Both the position numbers and the translations under genes were made by a program. A model generated the notes under the pieces. That model had not been told where the DNA came from and did not search any database. It was given only the letters and a program-made list of their open reading frames with translations. A DNA stretch of 64,000 nucleotides from Stereum hirsutum FP-91666 SS1 (Eukaryota > Basidiomycota > Agaricomycetes > Russulales > Stereaceae): the NCBI RefSeq assembly GCF_000264905.1, contig NW_006763133.1:1515082-1579081 (forward strand), in the 5' to 3' direction. Below are positions 35,150 through 47,360 of this stretch, in pieces; within the stretch, counting starts at the first letter, position 1; every line of letters starts with the position of its first letter.

Positions 35150-36587
35150 ATGGTGAAAAGTAACGACACCTCTATTCCTCGAGAATTGTTACAGTTGTAC
35201 GATTTGACAAACACACAGGTCTGGGAGCTGTACACCAATTTCTTCTCCCTCGCAGTCGAAAGCGCCCTATTTGGTATGCAAATGTCTCTATCTCATTCGT
35301 ACCAAACCTCTCGCTCACGGTCTGCGTCTCGACCTATCACAGCGCTCTCCACAGCTTCGTTCATTGTTTCTACTCACTTGTTGAGGTGGGCCGGTGCTAC
35401 GCTTTTCACAATTGTATTTTACTGAAAGTGTGCATCCAGCTCGAGAGGATTCCGAAATAAAGCCATTCTTGCCATGTGGCTCACCACCGTCGTCATGTTC
35501 TCCGTTTCCACAGTGCATTATATCCTATCTTGGGTATTTCTTAATGCTGCTCTCGATACCGATCAACTGACTATCAATGTCTACATCGAAGATTGCGCAG
35601 GGCGCGGTGGCGGGTCTGGCGACGTCCCTAAATACCTGGAAAAGTTGATGAACAGACTGTTGGTCGCCTTTCTGTGTCTCCCCAATATCAACGTGAGTGC
35701 TTACCATATCTTCGTGACATCTAGTTGAGTTATCCTTTGGACGAAAAGGTAGTATATCCTCAACGACCTAGTCGTGTTCTGGAGAGCGTGGATATTGTGG
35801 GACAAGAGTCCCAGAATAGCAGCGGTTTGCGGATTCTGTACCTTATGCAATATCGGTGAGCTGACATCTCACTGGTGATCCAGGGATCAATTCGGTGAAC
35901 ATGATTTTCTCCCCTTTTAGTGGCCGCGTTGTTTGAAAGCGTCTCGTCTGCTCATCCTTCCACGAGATGGGGCCCTGTGGGCTCCTCCTACTTCGTGTGG
36001 TGCACTTCGTTATTCTCCAACGTGCTGGCCACAGGATTGATCGCGTATGAAGCTTGGTGGGTCAACTGACAACTCTGTCTGTTGTCATGTCATTGATATC
36101 CTCAAAGGAAACACAGAGCAGCAATCAGAACGAACCTCGAGGGGCGTACTCTGCGGACAAAAAGTGAGGCGGTCTTCACCCTCCTTGTGGAGTCGGGAAC
36201 CCTCTACTGCGCCATATGGGTACGTGTTTATTCTGATAGTTCCTCGAGGCAGCCAAGATGAATGTTCCCTGTTCTAGGGCGTTTATATCTTCAGCCTGGA
36301 GTACTACATATACCACCAATCGCGAGGCTTCGATGCATCCCAATCATTCTCCATGAGGATGTTCACGAACTCCATGCCAGCACTTATGATTCAACTGTCG
36401 GTATGTATCTTCCTGAGCTAATATAGCTAGCATACATCTGACTTCTTTCCAGGGAATATACCCCACTATGATCATTGTGCTCGTCGCCCTTCAAAAGACA
36501 GCCTGCGACTTGACAGCCTCACAATATGACACTGCATCGCAAGCGATGAATTTCGCAACGCGAGGAGTAACACTAATACAGCCCTAA
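35150..36587 (+). CDS. Orphan seven-helix membrane protein of basidiomycete type
   Basis: Exons begin 35150-35273, 35343-35385 and 35440 onward, with further introns at about 35692, 35852, 36058, 36220 and 36400. The product is about 330 residues with about seven hydrophobic helices, for example ILAMWLTTVVMFSVSTVHYIL (near 35470), LVVFWRAWILW (35770), FVWCTSLFSNVLATGLIAYEAW (35995), VYIFSLEYYIY (36285) and TMIIVLVALQK (36470). This layout, with a W-R-A-W motif after the third helix and a cytoplasmic basic loop, is that of the large unnamed seven-helix families expanded in Agaricomycetes. No ligand or function can be given. An in-frame TGA at 35423 lies within the 54-nt intron 35386-35439, so the gene is not broken. 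Confidence 0.82.
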
Positions 36588-37357
36588 CACCTCGTATCAT
36601 GACCACACACTGCGAGACCGAGGTCCTTTGAATATTGATCCTCGCGTACGAGTGTGATATATCTCTTTGGAATAATTCTCCCGTACCGGCCCCCGGGTCT
36701 TGAAAGCAGTGATTTTGCCAGCAAGAAAATGGTTGAGCTCTGGGTGCAAATCCGTGATTGACGCAGCGAGCACACAATTCACACCATTACGGGCTATAAT
36801 ATCTTTCATTTCAGTGGAGAAAGCTGACGAGGCGAGCAATTACAGTACGACAACATTCAATTCTCGACTTTCGACGCTGGTTATACCTCTAAGTGGTGTG
36901 CCGTATAGACCGAGTAAGGAATTGGACAGTGATGTGGTTGTATGAGAGACTCAAAATATGGGATATAGATGGAGGATAGCCAAGCCCAGACCATAAGTTA
37001 CTTGTAAATAAATGCAGGTGGAGATCGCCACATCGTACAAATGCCCAGTTTACAACAATCAAGACCAGAGAGACTAACACATTCAAGTTGACAGTCCCCG
37101 ACATGGACAAGGAGAAATCGGGGACGTTACATGAAATTAAAAAAACTCGCAAACATGCCTTGCGAGGGAAAGATAGCCACGAAGGTGAAGAAGAAGAAGA
37201 AAGGGGAGGAGGACATAGAGGAAGGGAAAAGCAGAGAGGAGGGGATATCCCACAGAAAACGAGAAAATTAGGAGACAAAGAAAAGCAAACAAACATAAAT
37301 CAAGGGAGAAAATCAAAACGAAACGAATCCACAAGCAAGAAAAAACTTATATGACCA
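36588..37357. other. Convergent intergenic region, purine-rich right half
   Basis: 770 bp between stop codons. The plus strand from about 37130 to 37345 is strongly purine-rich (AG/GA runs), probably the 3' UTR of Sfi1 read on the other strand. No gene supported. Confidence 0.4.
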
Positions 37358-40300
37358 CTACGGCGGGTCCGGCGTCGACCTGAAGCTCCTCACGGTCGGC
37401 GTCCTCGACTTCCTCTGTATATCCTTCAACTCCGTCCACAAACTCCCTCTTGCCCTCACAGCGCGACCACCACCGCCACCGCCTGCTTCAGACATAGTGT
37501 CCACCGACCCAGGCCCCATCACCGGCGCCGTTCTCGTCGGACTCAAATCCCTCCCCATTTTCGTCGGACTTGAATTTCTTGTCCCACCACTGACGACGCT
37601 CCTAGTCGTGAACCTCGGCCTATCGCGCGTCGGACTCGAGTCGCGATCCCTGTCTTTGCTAAGTTTAGAAAGGCCGGTGTTATGAGGGCGGGAGGAAAGA
37701 AGACTAGCGATACCAGTACGAGAGCCGGGCGGTTTGGATCTTGCAGTGCTCGGACCACGGATATGAGTGGGAATGGGAGCGGATGCGGTAACGGGGCGGT
37801 GAAGAGGATGAGGAGGATTGTCAGCGTCGGTTTCGACTTCTGTTGTAGGATCGGGACTGGGAGGGCGAGCGCGGGGGCGAACTAAGACGCGGGATGAAGA
37901 GGGTTGTGGTAGAGGGCGTGATAAGGCGGAGGTTACTGGACGGGGAGCGGCGGTGGGCAAACGCATGTAGCGTGCACGACTACAATTAATGGTGATCAGC
38001 TTCTGCGTGTCGTATGGGAAAGCGAAGAGAAAGTATGCTTACGCCACAGCTCTTAGAGCGATTTTGGTCCGATGTGCTTGAATCCATTTCTCCAAAGCTT
38101 TGGCTAGAAAGACAGGGCGGTAAGCACCAAGCTGGATCAGTGATAGACAACTCGAATGGGACGTACATAATGTGGCCTTCTTGTCCATCTCGCGGGCTTT
38201 CTTGGCTTGAAGAGCGCGAGGCATAGCGTCTCGCCACACCTTCCAAAACTTCGCTTTCGTATTCGATGCATGGAAACGAACTGCCGGCAATGACTACAAA
38301 AGATCATGTCAGCCACCATCTTGCGATCTTGATCTTGAGTATTTACCTTCGTTTTAGCATGCCAAGTAACGAAACCCCTGTACATGAGAGCGTTCTGGTT
38401 CTGAAGCGTAAACATGCGTTCCTGAACATCCAAAGTTAGTTTGTGGCCCAAGACTATGGAAAGTTGACATAAGACATACCACAGGACGAAGCTTCTCGGT
38501 CTTATAGGCCCCTCTCCACCTATCCCAGGCAGACGCGAGCATGTATCGTTTCATCTCTTGCTCTTTCTCTTGCAAGACCACGCGTCGATGTCTAGCCGTC
38601 CGAGCTGCTGTGAGCCACTTATAGAACATGCGACGCATGTTTTCTGCGATAATCCGCCCGGTCAGCTTCCAAGTCAAAGGCGTATAGAGAAATTGACCTA
38701 CCCTCGCGCTTGACATCTTGATAGCTCTCCATGAGACTGAGCTCTTCGACGTGTCGGATGCAAACACATTTCCATTTCATAAAGGCAGAACTGAAATTTA
38801 GAATATCAGTCGTCGTTTCCAGGGACTGCTCTAAAAAAAGGCTATTGGCACTCACTTGACGATCATCTTGTCCGCTTTCTGCGCGACGTCGAGTTCGCGC
38901 AATTTGAGCTCGATGACGCGGTTTGTCCACTTGGTAAGAACATTCTTCTTCGTACTCGCCTCGAATCGGGCTCGCAACTCCTGCTCAGCTAGACGATGCT
39001 GCCGCTGTCGTAGTGCTTTCTGAAGCCATCCTACAAGTACAAAAGAACATCTCAACATTAACATCCGGACGAATGATACACAAAACAGGAGCGACTTACC
39101 CACGAACACCTTCTTGGTCCTCTCCTTCTCCCATTCGTTGAGCTTCCTCTCCCTCCTTCTTTCCTCCAGTTTCGCCTTCATGGCCGTCCATGCCTTCTTC
39201 TGGACAAAAAATTTCTCCGCCATCTTGGCCTGCTTCACCAGCTTGAACTTTTCCCTCAACTTCACTCTCCACTGGAAGAGCGTCCTGTATTGTACTTGCA
39301 CGCTGTGGTACTGGACGGCGAAAGCGTAAGCGTTACGGTGAGTAGTAAGATGCTGGTTCCAGACGCGAAGGGAGTTTGTGGCAAGGGCTGAGTTGGCGCG
39401 GAGGGAGAATGCAAATGCTTTTTCTAATCGGGGCCAAATATCTTAGCATCAAATCGGCGACACTGTCTATTGAAAAGAGGCACTAACCTTCCCGTTCTTG
39501 ATTTGTCCGGATGCGCTGTATCCATACTGCCCATGCCTGCCGAAGCAAACGCATGGATCTCACTCTCTGCAGCAGCTGTCCACGTTCACGCGCTTTCCAA
39601 ATCCTAGTCAGAGCCCGGACGAGCACATCGTCCTGGCGGGCCAAGTGCTTGTCCGCACGACGCTCCAAAGCCTATGACGACCATGAGTAGAGCTCCGCAA
39701 ACACGACAGCAATCTAAGGAACATACCCGGATCTTTCCTTGTGAGGCCTTCCACGTCCTCATAGCACCCTTCAAAATGAGGGACTCGTGGAACTCTTCAG
39801 CTTTCTGATAGTTTGACCTAACAAGGGATAAGTAAACCTTCCGGCAAAGAGAGGAAGATAGGAACTTCGTGACTCACATGCGCCTCTTCCAAACCTCCAA
39901 AACATCTTTTACCATCCTTCTCGCCACAGTACTCGCCACCGTACCCTCCATCACCCTCAGCTCCGTGCTTCTCTTCCAAACCTCCAAAGCCTTGCTAGCT
40001 AACTCCCCATCCCTCCTCTTCCTAAATTCCTCCAGCCTGCCCTCCAACCCATCCACAGCAGCCAACTTCCTCTTCCACACCCCAAAAAACCTCCTAACGA
40101 CCCACTCCTCGTAATGTTGATCGCCCAACCTCGACTGGTGCATTCGTCTCCACTTCGCCCATGCATCTTTCGTGATCTTGGACTCACGCGATTGGCGCAC
40201 AAGTTTCATCTTGGCGCGCATATCGTTGTGCCGGTCATTTCTTTGCTTGACCTTGAGTTTGTGGTTCCAGAAGACGAGACATTGACTGAGGACGCGCTGG

Positions 40301-41650
40301 GAGTGTAGAATTTCGACACGGGAAGAGAGGTCGCGGAGAGCTTGGAGACGTTGGCGCCATTTCTGGATGGCCAGGCGGAGTAGGAGGGTGTCGCGGGCTT
40401 GGCTGATTTGTTCGCTCGTGGTCTAAGCGTTGGTGAACGATGAAGTCAGAATTTAGAGCGGTAATGGATGGACGATGCAGACTTACGACTATCCAATCAT
40501 AACCTTGCTTCCAAACATCCCAGCAGCGCTCGACGAGTTTCTCCTCCCTAAACCGATCCGCCTCCTTCTCGTCCTGCATCATCTTGACCTTATTCCATGC
40601 CTCATCCTCGTTGATAGCGCTTCCTCGTTTATGAAGAGGCGGTGGTGTCCTGGGGGCTTTCGGTGGTAGTGATGTGATGGGAGGGGCGTACGATCGTGTT
40701 CGTGTATGTGTTTGTGCAGCAGGGATAGCTCGCGGTGCGACAAGAGGGGCTTTGATATCGCGGGCGGTAGTCTTATATGATGGTGGCTTGGTGGACACAG
40801 AAGGCGCGGTGTCATCAAATGTATCAGTGTCGGGAGAAGGCCATCGCGGAGGAGGTCTATGATGTGGCGGTAGAGGGTAGCTCGACGGTGTCATGGAGTC
40901 GAATGTAGATGTGAAGGCTGATGTTGTGGCTGGTGTGTGTGCTATAGGTTTGGGAGCGGCGCGAGGATGTTGGTAGCGAGGAGGGATTACGTCTGTTTCG
41001 TCTGTGACCTCGGTTGGCGTCGCATCCGTACCGTCAATCACAGATGGTTCTGTATGGTCGCTGTCCTGTCGATGATGCTGGAGATTCCGCAATCTCAAGA
41101 GTAGTCTGCCCGCAGAAGACTGTACCATCTTAGTCTCTGCCGGGCGCCCCCCTCGACCGTAGCCAGCGACAGCATTCGGTTTAGACAGGGGAAGCTTGGA
41201 AGTGGAGGGTTGCGCAGGATGTGCCTTCGCACGCACCGGCCCAGAAGGAGCTGGCTTCTTGGGGGCAGCCTTAGCAGCAGAAGAGACGTATCCGCACCTC
41301 TCCTTCACGCTGTCCCACTTATCGCCCCAGTTCTTTCCCTTCAACGTCCCCAGCTTCAGCAGTTTCCCGTAATACACGACTTCGTTCGCAGGGTCGAGGC
41401 CCCTATCGTTCAGCACATCGTTATAGGCCTTGAAGACGGTTAGGAATGTGGTTGCAGAGGGCGATGCACGAGAGATGACGGCTTCGATGAAGTCGATCTG
41501 GTCTGGGGTGAGGCTAGAGAGCTCCGGGGCGGAGACGGCGGACGAGCGGGAATGGGTTGATGGTGCGACGGTGGGCGCGGTGATAGTTGTAGATTGTGAT
41601 CGTGTTGACTTTGGTGGTGTAGAGGCCCGTATGGGCGCAAAGCGTGACAT
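37358..41650 (-). CDS. SFI1: Sfi1 spindle/centrosome body protein
   Basis: Half-bridge (spindle pole body) protein whose long helix binds centrin/Cdc31 at repeated sites and guides pole-body duplication. The N-terminal 400 residues (41650-40440) are Ser/Pro/Thr-rich except for a helical segment near 41520-41290 (LTPDQIDFIEAVISR). From about 40430 to 38040 the exons encode tandem helical repeats with spaced Trp, such as AWAKWRRMH (40165), RRFFGVWKRKLA (40095), ASKALEVWKR (39990), DVLEVWKRRM (39885) and AWAVWIQRI (39520): the Sfi1 centrin-binding pattern. C-terminal exon (37980-37358) is Arg/Ser/Pro-rich with SPT motifs suited to Cdk phosphorylation. At least ten introns of about 60 nt. The start ATG at 41650 is the first in frame. 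Its 5' end is 283 bp from the RMND5 stop. Confidence 0.88.
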
Positions 41651-41933
41651 TGAGCGAGCTTGAGGGCTCGATGCCGGAGACGATGACGACGGTGTTGAGG
41701 AAGATGTTGTTCGGATGTCCGTCTCGTTTCATCTGTTGATCGTGTCGCGTATACGGCACGTGACGGTGTCCTGGGACCTGCTTACATGTTACAGGTGGCA
41801 CCCGTTGTGGCCCACTAACACAGATAGTCCAGGATCAAATGAGTGATAGTGATTGTACATGTTACAGATGGGATATGTAGTGTTACAGACAGATACACGA
41901 ATAGAGGGAGAGATGTGAAAACATAAAAACAGG

Positions 41934-43405
41934 TCAAAAATGTACTCGCAACGCGCCGCCCAGAGTCGACTCCACTGGGCAATAGGGGCATTTCACTCGC
42001 CTAGAAAGAAGACAGTTCATTTCCTGATCAGATACAAGAGCGGATACATCACCCACCCGTCAACCTTGCTCAGCTTGTGCAAACTGTCGTTAGAGACGAC
42101 GTGCCCGCACTTTATCATCATGGGCGGGTTCTGCTCCGTCGACTGGTCCTTCGAGACCGGGCATGCGAAGATCGAGTGGTAGAGATTCTCTCGGGGTAAC
42201 GGTACCTCAATCTACCGGCAGCATTCAGGTCAACGCTGCATTCGAATATTATGGTATTTCCAGGAAACTCACCGGGAGCTCATCCGCCTGACTCCACCCG
42301 CCCTTCCTCTCCCTCATAATCCTCCTCCCCTTCTCGATCTTCGCCAGCGCGCCACCACCACCCACATCACCCACGACCCTCAGAGGGGCCTGCTTACTCA
42401 TGCCTAAGCTCGCACTAAACTCCGTCGCAAACATCGGCTCCAAATCAAAATGCACCGTGGGTGATGCCAAGTCAGCGTACGGTGACTTGTCCAGTCTCGA
42501 GAGGTACATGATGCAGGATAGGAGGCGTTGAAATTCGGTGGCATGAGTGTGAAAGAAGGGTCGAAGGTATTTGTTAGCGTAGGCTATTGCCAGTGCAGGT
42601 TGTGGCGGGTGTGAGGAGAGGAGAAGGCGAATGTATTCGGAACGGTGGAGGTAGAATTCCAGTGATGAGGATCGTGATTCGAGGAACACACGGTTCCTCC
42701 GGGCCCATCTGAGAAAGTAGCAGGGATTAAGTGTATATTCAAGATGAAGTAGCCTGACAACGCACTCTAACGCAGGCTCGGTGTTGTGGTCTCGTAGAGC
42801 GAGAAGAATACGATGCAAGTCAATAAACTCGGCTTGACGCTCAGTTGGAATATTTACGCCAAACTCCTATACAACACATAAGACAGGGTATGGCGGGCAT
42901 GGAGGAGTGATAACATACTTCAATGAACGTCTCTGCCGTCGAGAACTGACCGGAGCGGAGAAAGTGCATGGCGATAACATGTTCCAGCGCATTCTCTGCA
43001 GACCGGCTTGTGAACAGCGGGTTATAAGTTGGTAGAGGGTTTGGGAATCTCTACAATAACAACCAACGTAAGTCTCGTAAGATATCGTTCTATAGCAACA
43101 CAAATCAGCAAGCCACTGAGGTTACGGACCTTGTCCAAAGCCTTCCCATACCTCGCCAACGAGTTATACACCTCCTTCTGCCTATCATCAATCTCCTTCT
43201 TCCTCTGCTCTATCGTCTTCGACAAGTCCTGGAACTGAGCTTCGGGGCATGAGGCACCGCGCTCGATCCTGGCCTTCTGCTCCAAGAGGGTCTGAAGGAG
43301 TGAGTCGAGTGAATCGTTGATAGCAGGAGATTTACTCTTATTAACGGCGGAAGAGTTAGACGTGAGCTTCTCGAGCTTGGCTATTTCTTTGAGGAGCCCG
43401 TCCAT
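41934..43405 (-). CDS. RMND5/Gid2 E3 ubiquitin ligase of the GID/CTLH complex
   Basis: RING-type subunit of the GID complex, which targets gluconeogenic enzymes and other substrates. ATG at 43405 starts a coiled-coil N-terminus (LKEIAKLEKLTSNSS; QRKKEIDDRQKEVYNSL). LisH-like and CTLH regions follow: SAENALEHVIAMHFL (about 42985), FIEEFGVNIP and the CRA segment to about 42300. The C-terminal RING is of the divergent RMND5 kind: FACPVSKDQSTEQNPPMM, CGHVVSNDSLHKLSK, then, after an intron at about 42055-42005, KCPYCPVESTLGG. Key Cys/His positions expected for this family are present. Six or so introns. Head-to-head with NSA1 with only 190 bp between starts. Confidence 0.93.
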
Positions 43406-43595
43406 GGCGGTAAGAACGCTGTAGCCAGAGGCACTCGACCAGACGGGTGAAACGCGACGAACGGGCGTGGAGTGTGGCCCAACTGGGTCCGCTCTGCACG
43501 GGTGGCGACCCACGTGCGGCGGAACCGGCGATCTTGCAGAACGAAATTTCTCTTTTGGAGACCGTCTTCATTCCTCCTGCAATAACCCTCACAAA
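43406..43595. promoter_or_regulatory. 190-bp bidirectional promoter, RMND5 and NSA1
   Basis: Two start codons face away from each other with only 190 bp between. No TATA box seen. Both promoters and 5' leaders must fit here or overlap coding sequence. Confidence 0.5.
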
Positions 43596-45205
43596 ATGCC
43601 TCGCTTCCTAACAGGCGATGAACTTGGCAACATCAAATCCATAACATATCCCTCAGCCTCAACTTCTACTCCAGAGGCTACTCTTCTTCATGATGGCAGC
43701 GCTGGAGGAAAATCTAGAGCCATTCAAGCTCTTGCGGTCTCTAGCAGCAGCGGCGCCTCTTCAAGCCGAATGGTATGGGCACCTCTTTCCTTTCCAGTTC
43801 ATGGTATGTGGGGAGCTGACCTGCGACCGTTTGAAGCAAAGGTAGCAGCGGCATGTGCTGACGGTTCTGCGTCTGCGTACACTCTGAACGAAGAAGGTGG
43901 GCTGGACCTAGTCAAGGAATGGAAGGAGCCCCGATTGAGGACAGGGCAGAAATATGTTGGGATCGATGTCTCTTCTACTGGTTCCCGGTATGTATTCAAG
44001 TTGCTCCATTATCCCAGGCCTCTCTATTCATTTCACATTCGAGTGTAGAGTATACTCCTGCACATCGAATGGTGCTCTGCGGCTCACTTCTCTCAACTCC
44101 ACCACATCACAAACTGCTGTCTTACCTATGCGTCTTTGCGATTGGCGCCTCTCTCCCGATGAGAAGACATTCGCCTACGGTGGCGACGAAGTGGAGCTCT
44201 CAGTCTGGGACGCCGAGCGCGCATTCACCGCGTCAACGACTCCCTCCACTCAAAAGCCGAGCGAATCGACTCAAAAGAAACGGAAGAGGGACGACTTACT
44301 TCCAGGTGAAACCTGGCGAGCGAAGAATGTGAGAATCTCACTACCGTCTTTTCTATCCCGTCGATTTTTCGCAGTACTGACAGGGTATCACCTTTTCTTG
44401 CGTAGGTTGCGAACGACTCCCTAAGCCTCCGTCAACCCGTCTACAACACCTGTCTCACATACCTCAATCTTTCATCGTCGACCTCACAACCGGGCCATCA
44501 CATTGCCACAGGTACCCAGTTCGGTAACGTAAGGAGATACGATACGCGGAGTGCTCGTCGACCTGTGGCGGATTGGAAAGGTGTGGCGAAGATGGGTGGG
44601 GTCAGGGCCGTGGCGAAAGGGTTCAATGAGCAGTGCGTTCCGTTTTTCTTCATTTTCAGGTCGTAGAATGCTTGACGCTGACATGTCTCTGATTAAAATT
44701 ACAGTGAGTTGTTCGTCGCAGACCAAGGTTGCAATCTTTTCTCCCTCGACCTTCGGAACGGTAGCATTGGCTACGGATACAAAGGTAACGCTGCACCCTA
44801 TCGCCATTCAACCAGCTCTCACTAACTCGTACCCATCCCTACAACCATTGCGCAGGCATCTCCGGCGCCATAACCTCGCTTGCTCCCTCACCCACTCACC
44901 TTGCCTCAACAGCTCTTGATCGATACACCCGCATCCACAGCACGTTCGCTCCTCCTGCTCAAGCCGGCCAAGCTCAAGAAAACAAAGGCCAAGTTTTGGA
45001 GAGCGTGTATGTAAAGAGTATCCCGACGGTTGTTGTGTGGGATCAAGATACGGATGCGGATGAAGAGGACGAGGTGAAGAACAAGGGTGCAGATGGCGAG
45101 GACGATGAGGATCTTTGGGAAGGGATGGAGGATGTCGAGGATGAAGATGAGAGTGACGAGGAGTACAAGAGGAAAGGCAAGAGCAAGAAGAGTCGGGCGA
45201 AATAG
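43596..45205 (+). CDS. NSA1: NSA1/WDR74 ribosome biogenesis WD40 protein
   Basis: Nucleolar WD40 protein of pre-60S particles, released by the AAA-ATPase Rix7/NVL. ATG at 43596 opens MPRFLTGDELGNIKSI, the typical Nsa1 start. WD-like blades: AAACADGSASAYTLNE (43850), VYSCTSNGALRLTSL (44045), CDWRLSPDEKTFAYGGDEVELSVWD (44135), HIATGTQFGNVRRYDTR (44500), ELFVADQGCNLFSLDLRNG (44700) and an AITSLAPSPTHLASTALDRYTRIH blade near 44860. The C-terminus is strongly acidic (45050-45160) and ends in a Lys/Arg tail, GKSKKSRAK, a likely nucleolar signal. Five introns, for example after 43795 region and near 44330-44405. Convergent with pirin, 177 bp apart. Confidence 0.9.
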
Positions 45206-45382
45206 TTACTTGCACCACGCTCGCCACTGTCGCACAAAATGCGTCCACTTGATGATCGCCCTTCTTTTCGATAGTCGTCTCAGAAAACGACTACAACAGC
45301 CATATCATTCTCCAATAGCCCCTGATACATAAGTAAGAAATAAGAACGCCGATACAATACAAGGGTGTCACGACCTAATGGC

Positions 45383-47360
45383 TCAAAGCCCGCCGATCTT
45401 GCTCTTCCAAGTGTGCGCCTTCTCGAACCCGTTCAAGCCCATGCGGTCTGCGAGGAAAGACGGAATGTGAATCATTGCACGAAACCGCAGGAAAAAAAAA
45501 TATAGACTTACAATCGATGAACGTCTTCTGGATCTCTTCTTTCGACGTCATCACGAATGGTCCATATTGCACAACCTCCTGGTCCAAAGGCTCGCCGGCA
45601 ACCTACGAGCCCGCCCAATCCAGACACGGATCAGAACCGTTGTGTGATTGTTATATAAGGCAGATGTACACACCAGAACGAACTCGGTATCGTCCTCAAG
45701 AGCGGTCACCGAAATGCCAGTCTCATTACTGTTGGAAGACAAGACCAAGGTGTAATATTGCTCGTACTTCTCTGGTTGAGTACCGATGCTGATCGAGCCC
45801 TTCAACGCTGTATGAATAAGTGTTGCACCAGGTCTGGTCAGTACAATCTCATTGTACCTCAGTATATGAGACCGACGTACTATATATGAAGGTAGTCCAA
45901 CCAGCCGCTATGTATCGTCTACGTCAGTGCCTGTCGGGATGTGATGGCGGTAAACAAGACTTACGAATATCCTGGAAAACAGTGCCCTTCTTCTTGAAAA
46001 TGTTGTGGAAGTACCAGCATCCGCCAAGAGGCCTGACAGGTGACTCTACTCCGTGACTCTTCCCGCTAATAACCTTAATCTGAGGCCCATCCGGTCCGTC
46101 GGGATATGCGCTCGGGATGCTGTGGCAGGAATGAAGGCGCCGTGTAAGTAGGAGATCAGCCGCGAACAGACAGCGTCCTTACCCCTCTGGATCGAGCTCT
46201 TGATAGCTAGGTTCGACCATCTTGTACTGGAAGGTGGGTCAACGTCAACAAATCAGCTCAGATAGGAACATATCGAGTAGCTCACTTTGGCGGGCAAGTC
46301 CACCCAAAGTTGAAGACCTCTTGGCTCCTGACCATTCGGGGCTTGCGCAGGCATCTCCGCATGGATGACTAGGAGATAAACGATGGTCAGTTGGTACAAC
46401 GGTCTCATAGGGCACAGTGTAACGTACTTCCACGGCCCTGTAGCAAGAAGAGAAAACGTTAGACAGAAGACGATCAGAGAATTTGTGATACGTAACTTAC
46501 AGCACACATCCACTGCACACCGCCAGCCTTGATCAAACCAGCATGTCCAGCTGAATCTTCATGTCTGCTCTCTCTGTTGGTGGAGGATCATGATCAGACA
46601 TCTTGCTCGCGGGCAGCGGTACCGAGAAGATGCCAAAGACACTGACCCTTCGAGCATATAGGTTACAGTGGCCTGACCTCTGTGCGGATGACTATCGCCA
46701 GAAGGAAGCGTTAGATGATTTTGCCTGAGGCATGTCAGGCGAAAACACTCACTCGGGGAAGCCCTAATAACGTTACGACGGTCATGAGTTGTCAACTTAT
46801 ATCTATAGAGTTGACGCAATACTTACTGCTCCCTAACGGATAACAGAGAGGATCAAAAGTGTCAGTACCTGGACACAGATCTAGAAGCTGCCTCTGACTG
46901 ACTTTGCTGATGTGGAAGTGGTCTAGCATCAAGAACCTACAATGCCAGGTGGTCCATGAGTTCAGTAACACAGGTATCATGCACCGTAATAGACTTGAAC
47001 ATACGGTGTAAGATTCCTGAGGCCCATACTCCCTATCGAACGACGAACGAGGGCTCCTGCGCCCTGGTAAGCACCGAGACCGGCTCGTCAACCTTGTCTC
47101 CAAACTCTCTGGACATCCAGTAAACTTACCTCGGCAGTCTCTACCGCAAACACCTTCTTGATGACTTGTCTCGAAACTGACATGTCTGCAGTCAAAATAC
47201 TAGCTGAGGGTTCTACTTGTTGAATAATAGGGGTGGAGTGAGATTGCTGTTTCGGAATGAAGTCGAGCTTAAAGTCGCTGAAGACGTCGGGGTACCAGTA
47301 GGCGAAGAGCGCTGCAAGGACGGCAAAAAGGATGGGGAAAAGCTTGAAGGACGAATGCAT
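45383..47360 (-). CDS. Pirin-family bicupin with N-terminal membrane anchor
   Basis: Pirins are iron-binding bicupins linked to transcription co-regulation or quercetinase activity. The cupin part begins with the pirin signature VIKKVFAVETAEGAGALVRRSIG, then FLMLDHFHISKGAGFPDHPHRGQATVTYMLEG with the metal-binding H-x-H pattern, and GVQWM-type and HAEMP motifs (46480-46330). Two exons are tiny: GGAGCA (46827-46832, 6 nt) and GGCTTCCCCGA (46753-46763, 11 nt), both needed to rebuild the motif. The second cupin runs from about 46000 to the stop at 45383. The ATG at 47360 adds about 59 residues, the first 24 of which form a signal-anchor helix (FKLFPILFAVLAALFAYWY). An in-frame internal ATG at 47183 would give a soluble, standard-length pirin. 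Confidence 0.88.
46753..46763 (-). other. 11-nt microexon in the pirin gene
   Basis: GGCTTCCCCGA on the minus strand with TAG acceptor and GTGAGT donor. It supplies Gly-Phe-Pro and two bases of the Asp codon before the His-Pro-His metal-binding motif. Confidence 0.75.
46827..46832 (-). other. 6-nt microexon in the pirin gene
   Basis: GGAGCA on the minus strand, with TAG acceptor before and GTAAGT donor after, flanked by introns of 70 nt (46833-46902) and 63 nt (46764-46826). It supplies Gly-Ala of the pirin motif K-G-A-G-F-P. Confidence 0.75.

Noticed and set aside
35423..35425. In-frame TGA suggesting a broken seven-helix gene
   Set aside because: It lies in a well-formed 54-nt intron (35386-35439) whose removal restores frame.
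36597..36839. 80-codon minus-strand frame with protein-like composition
   Set aside because: Too short, starts without support, no motif and no spliced partner; overlaps the 3' end region of the seven-helix gene.
37130..37354. Lys/Glu/Arg-rich plus-strand frame
   Set aside because: Product of a purine-rich low-complexity tract, most likely the Sfi1 3' UTR on the opposite strand.
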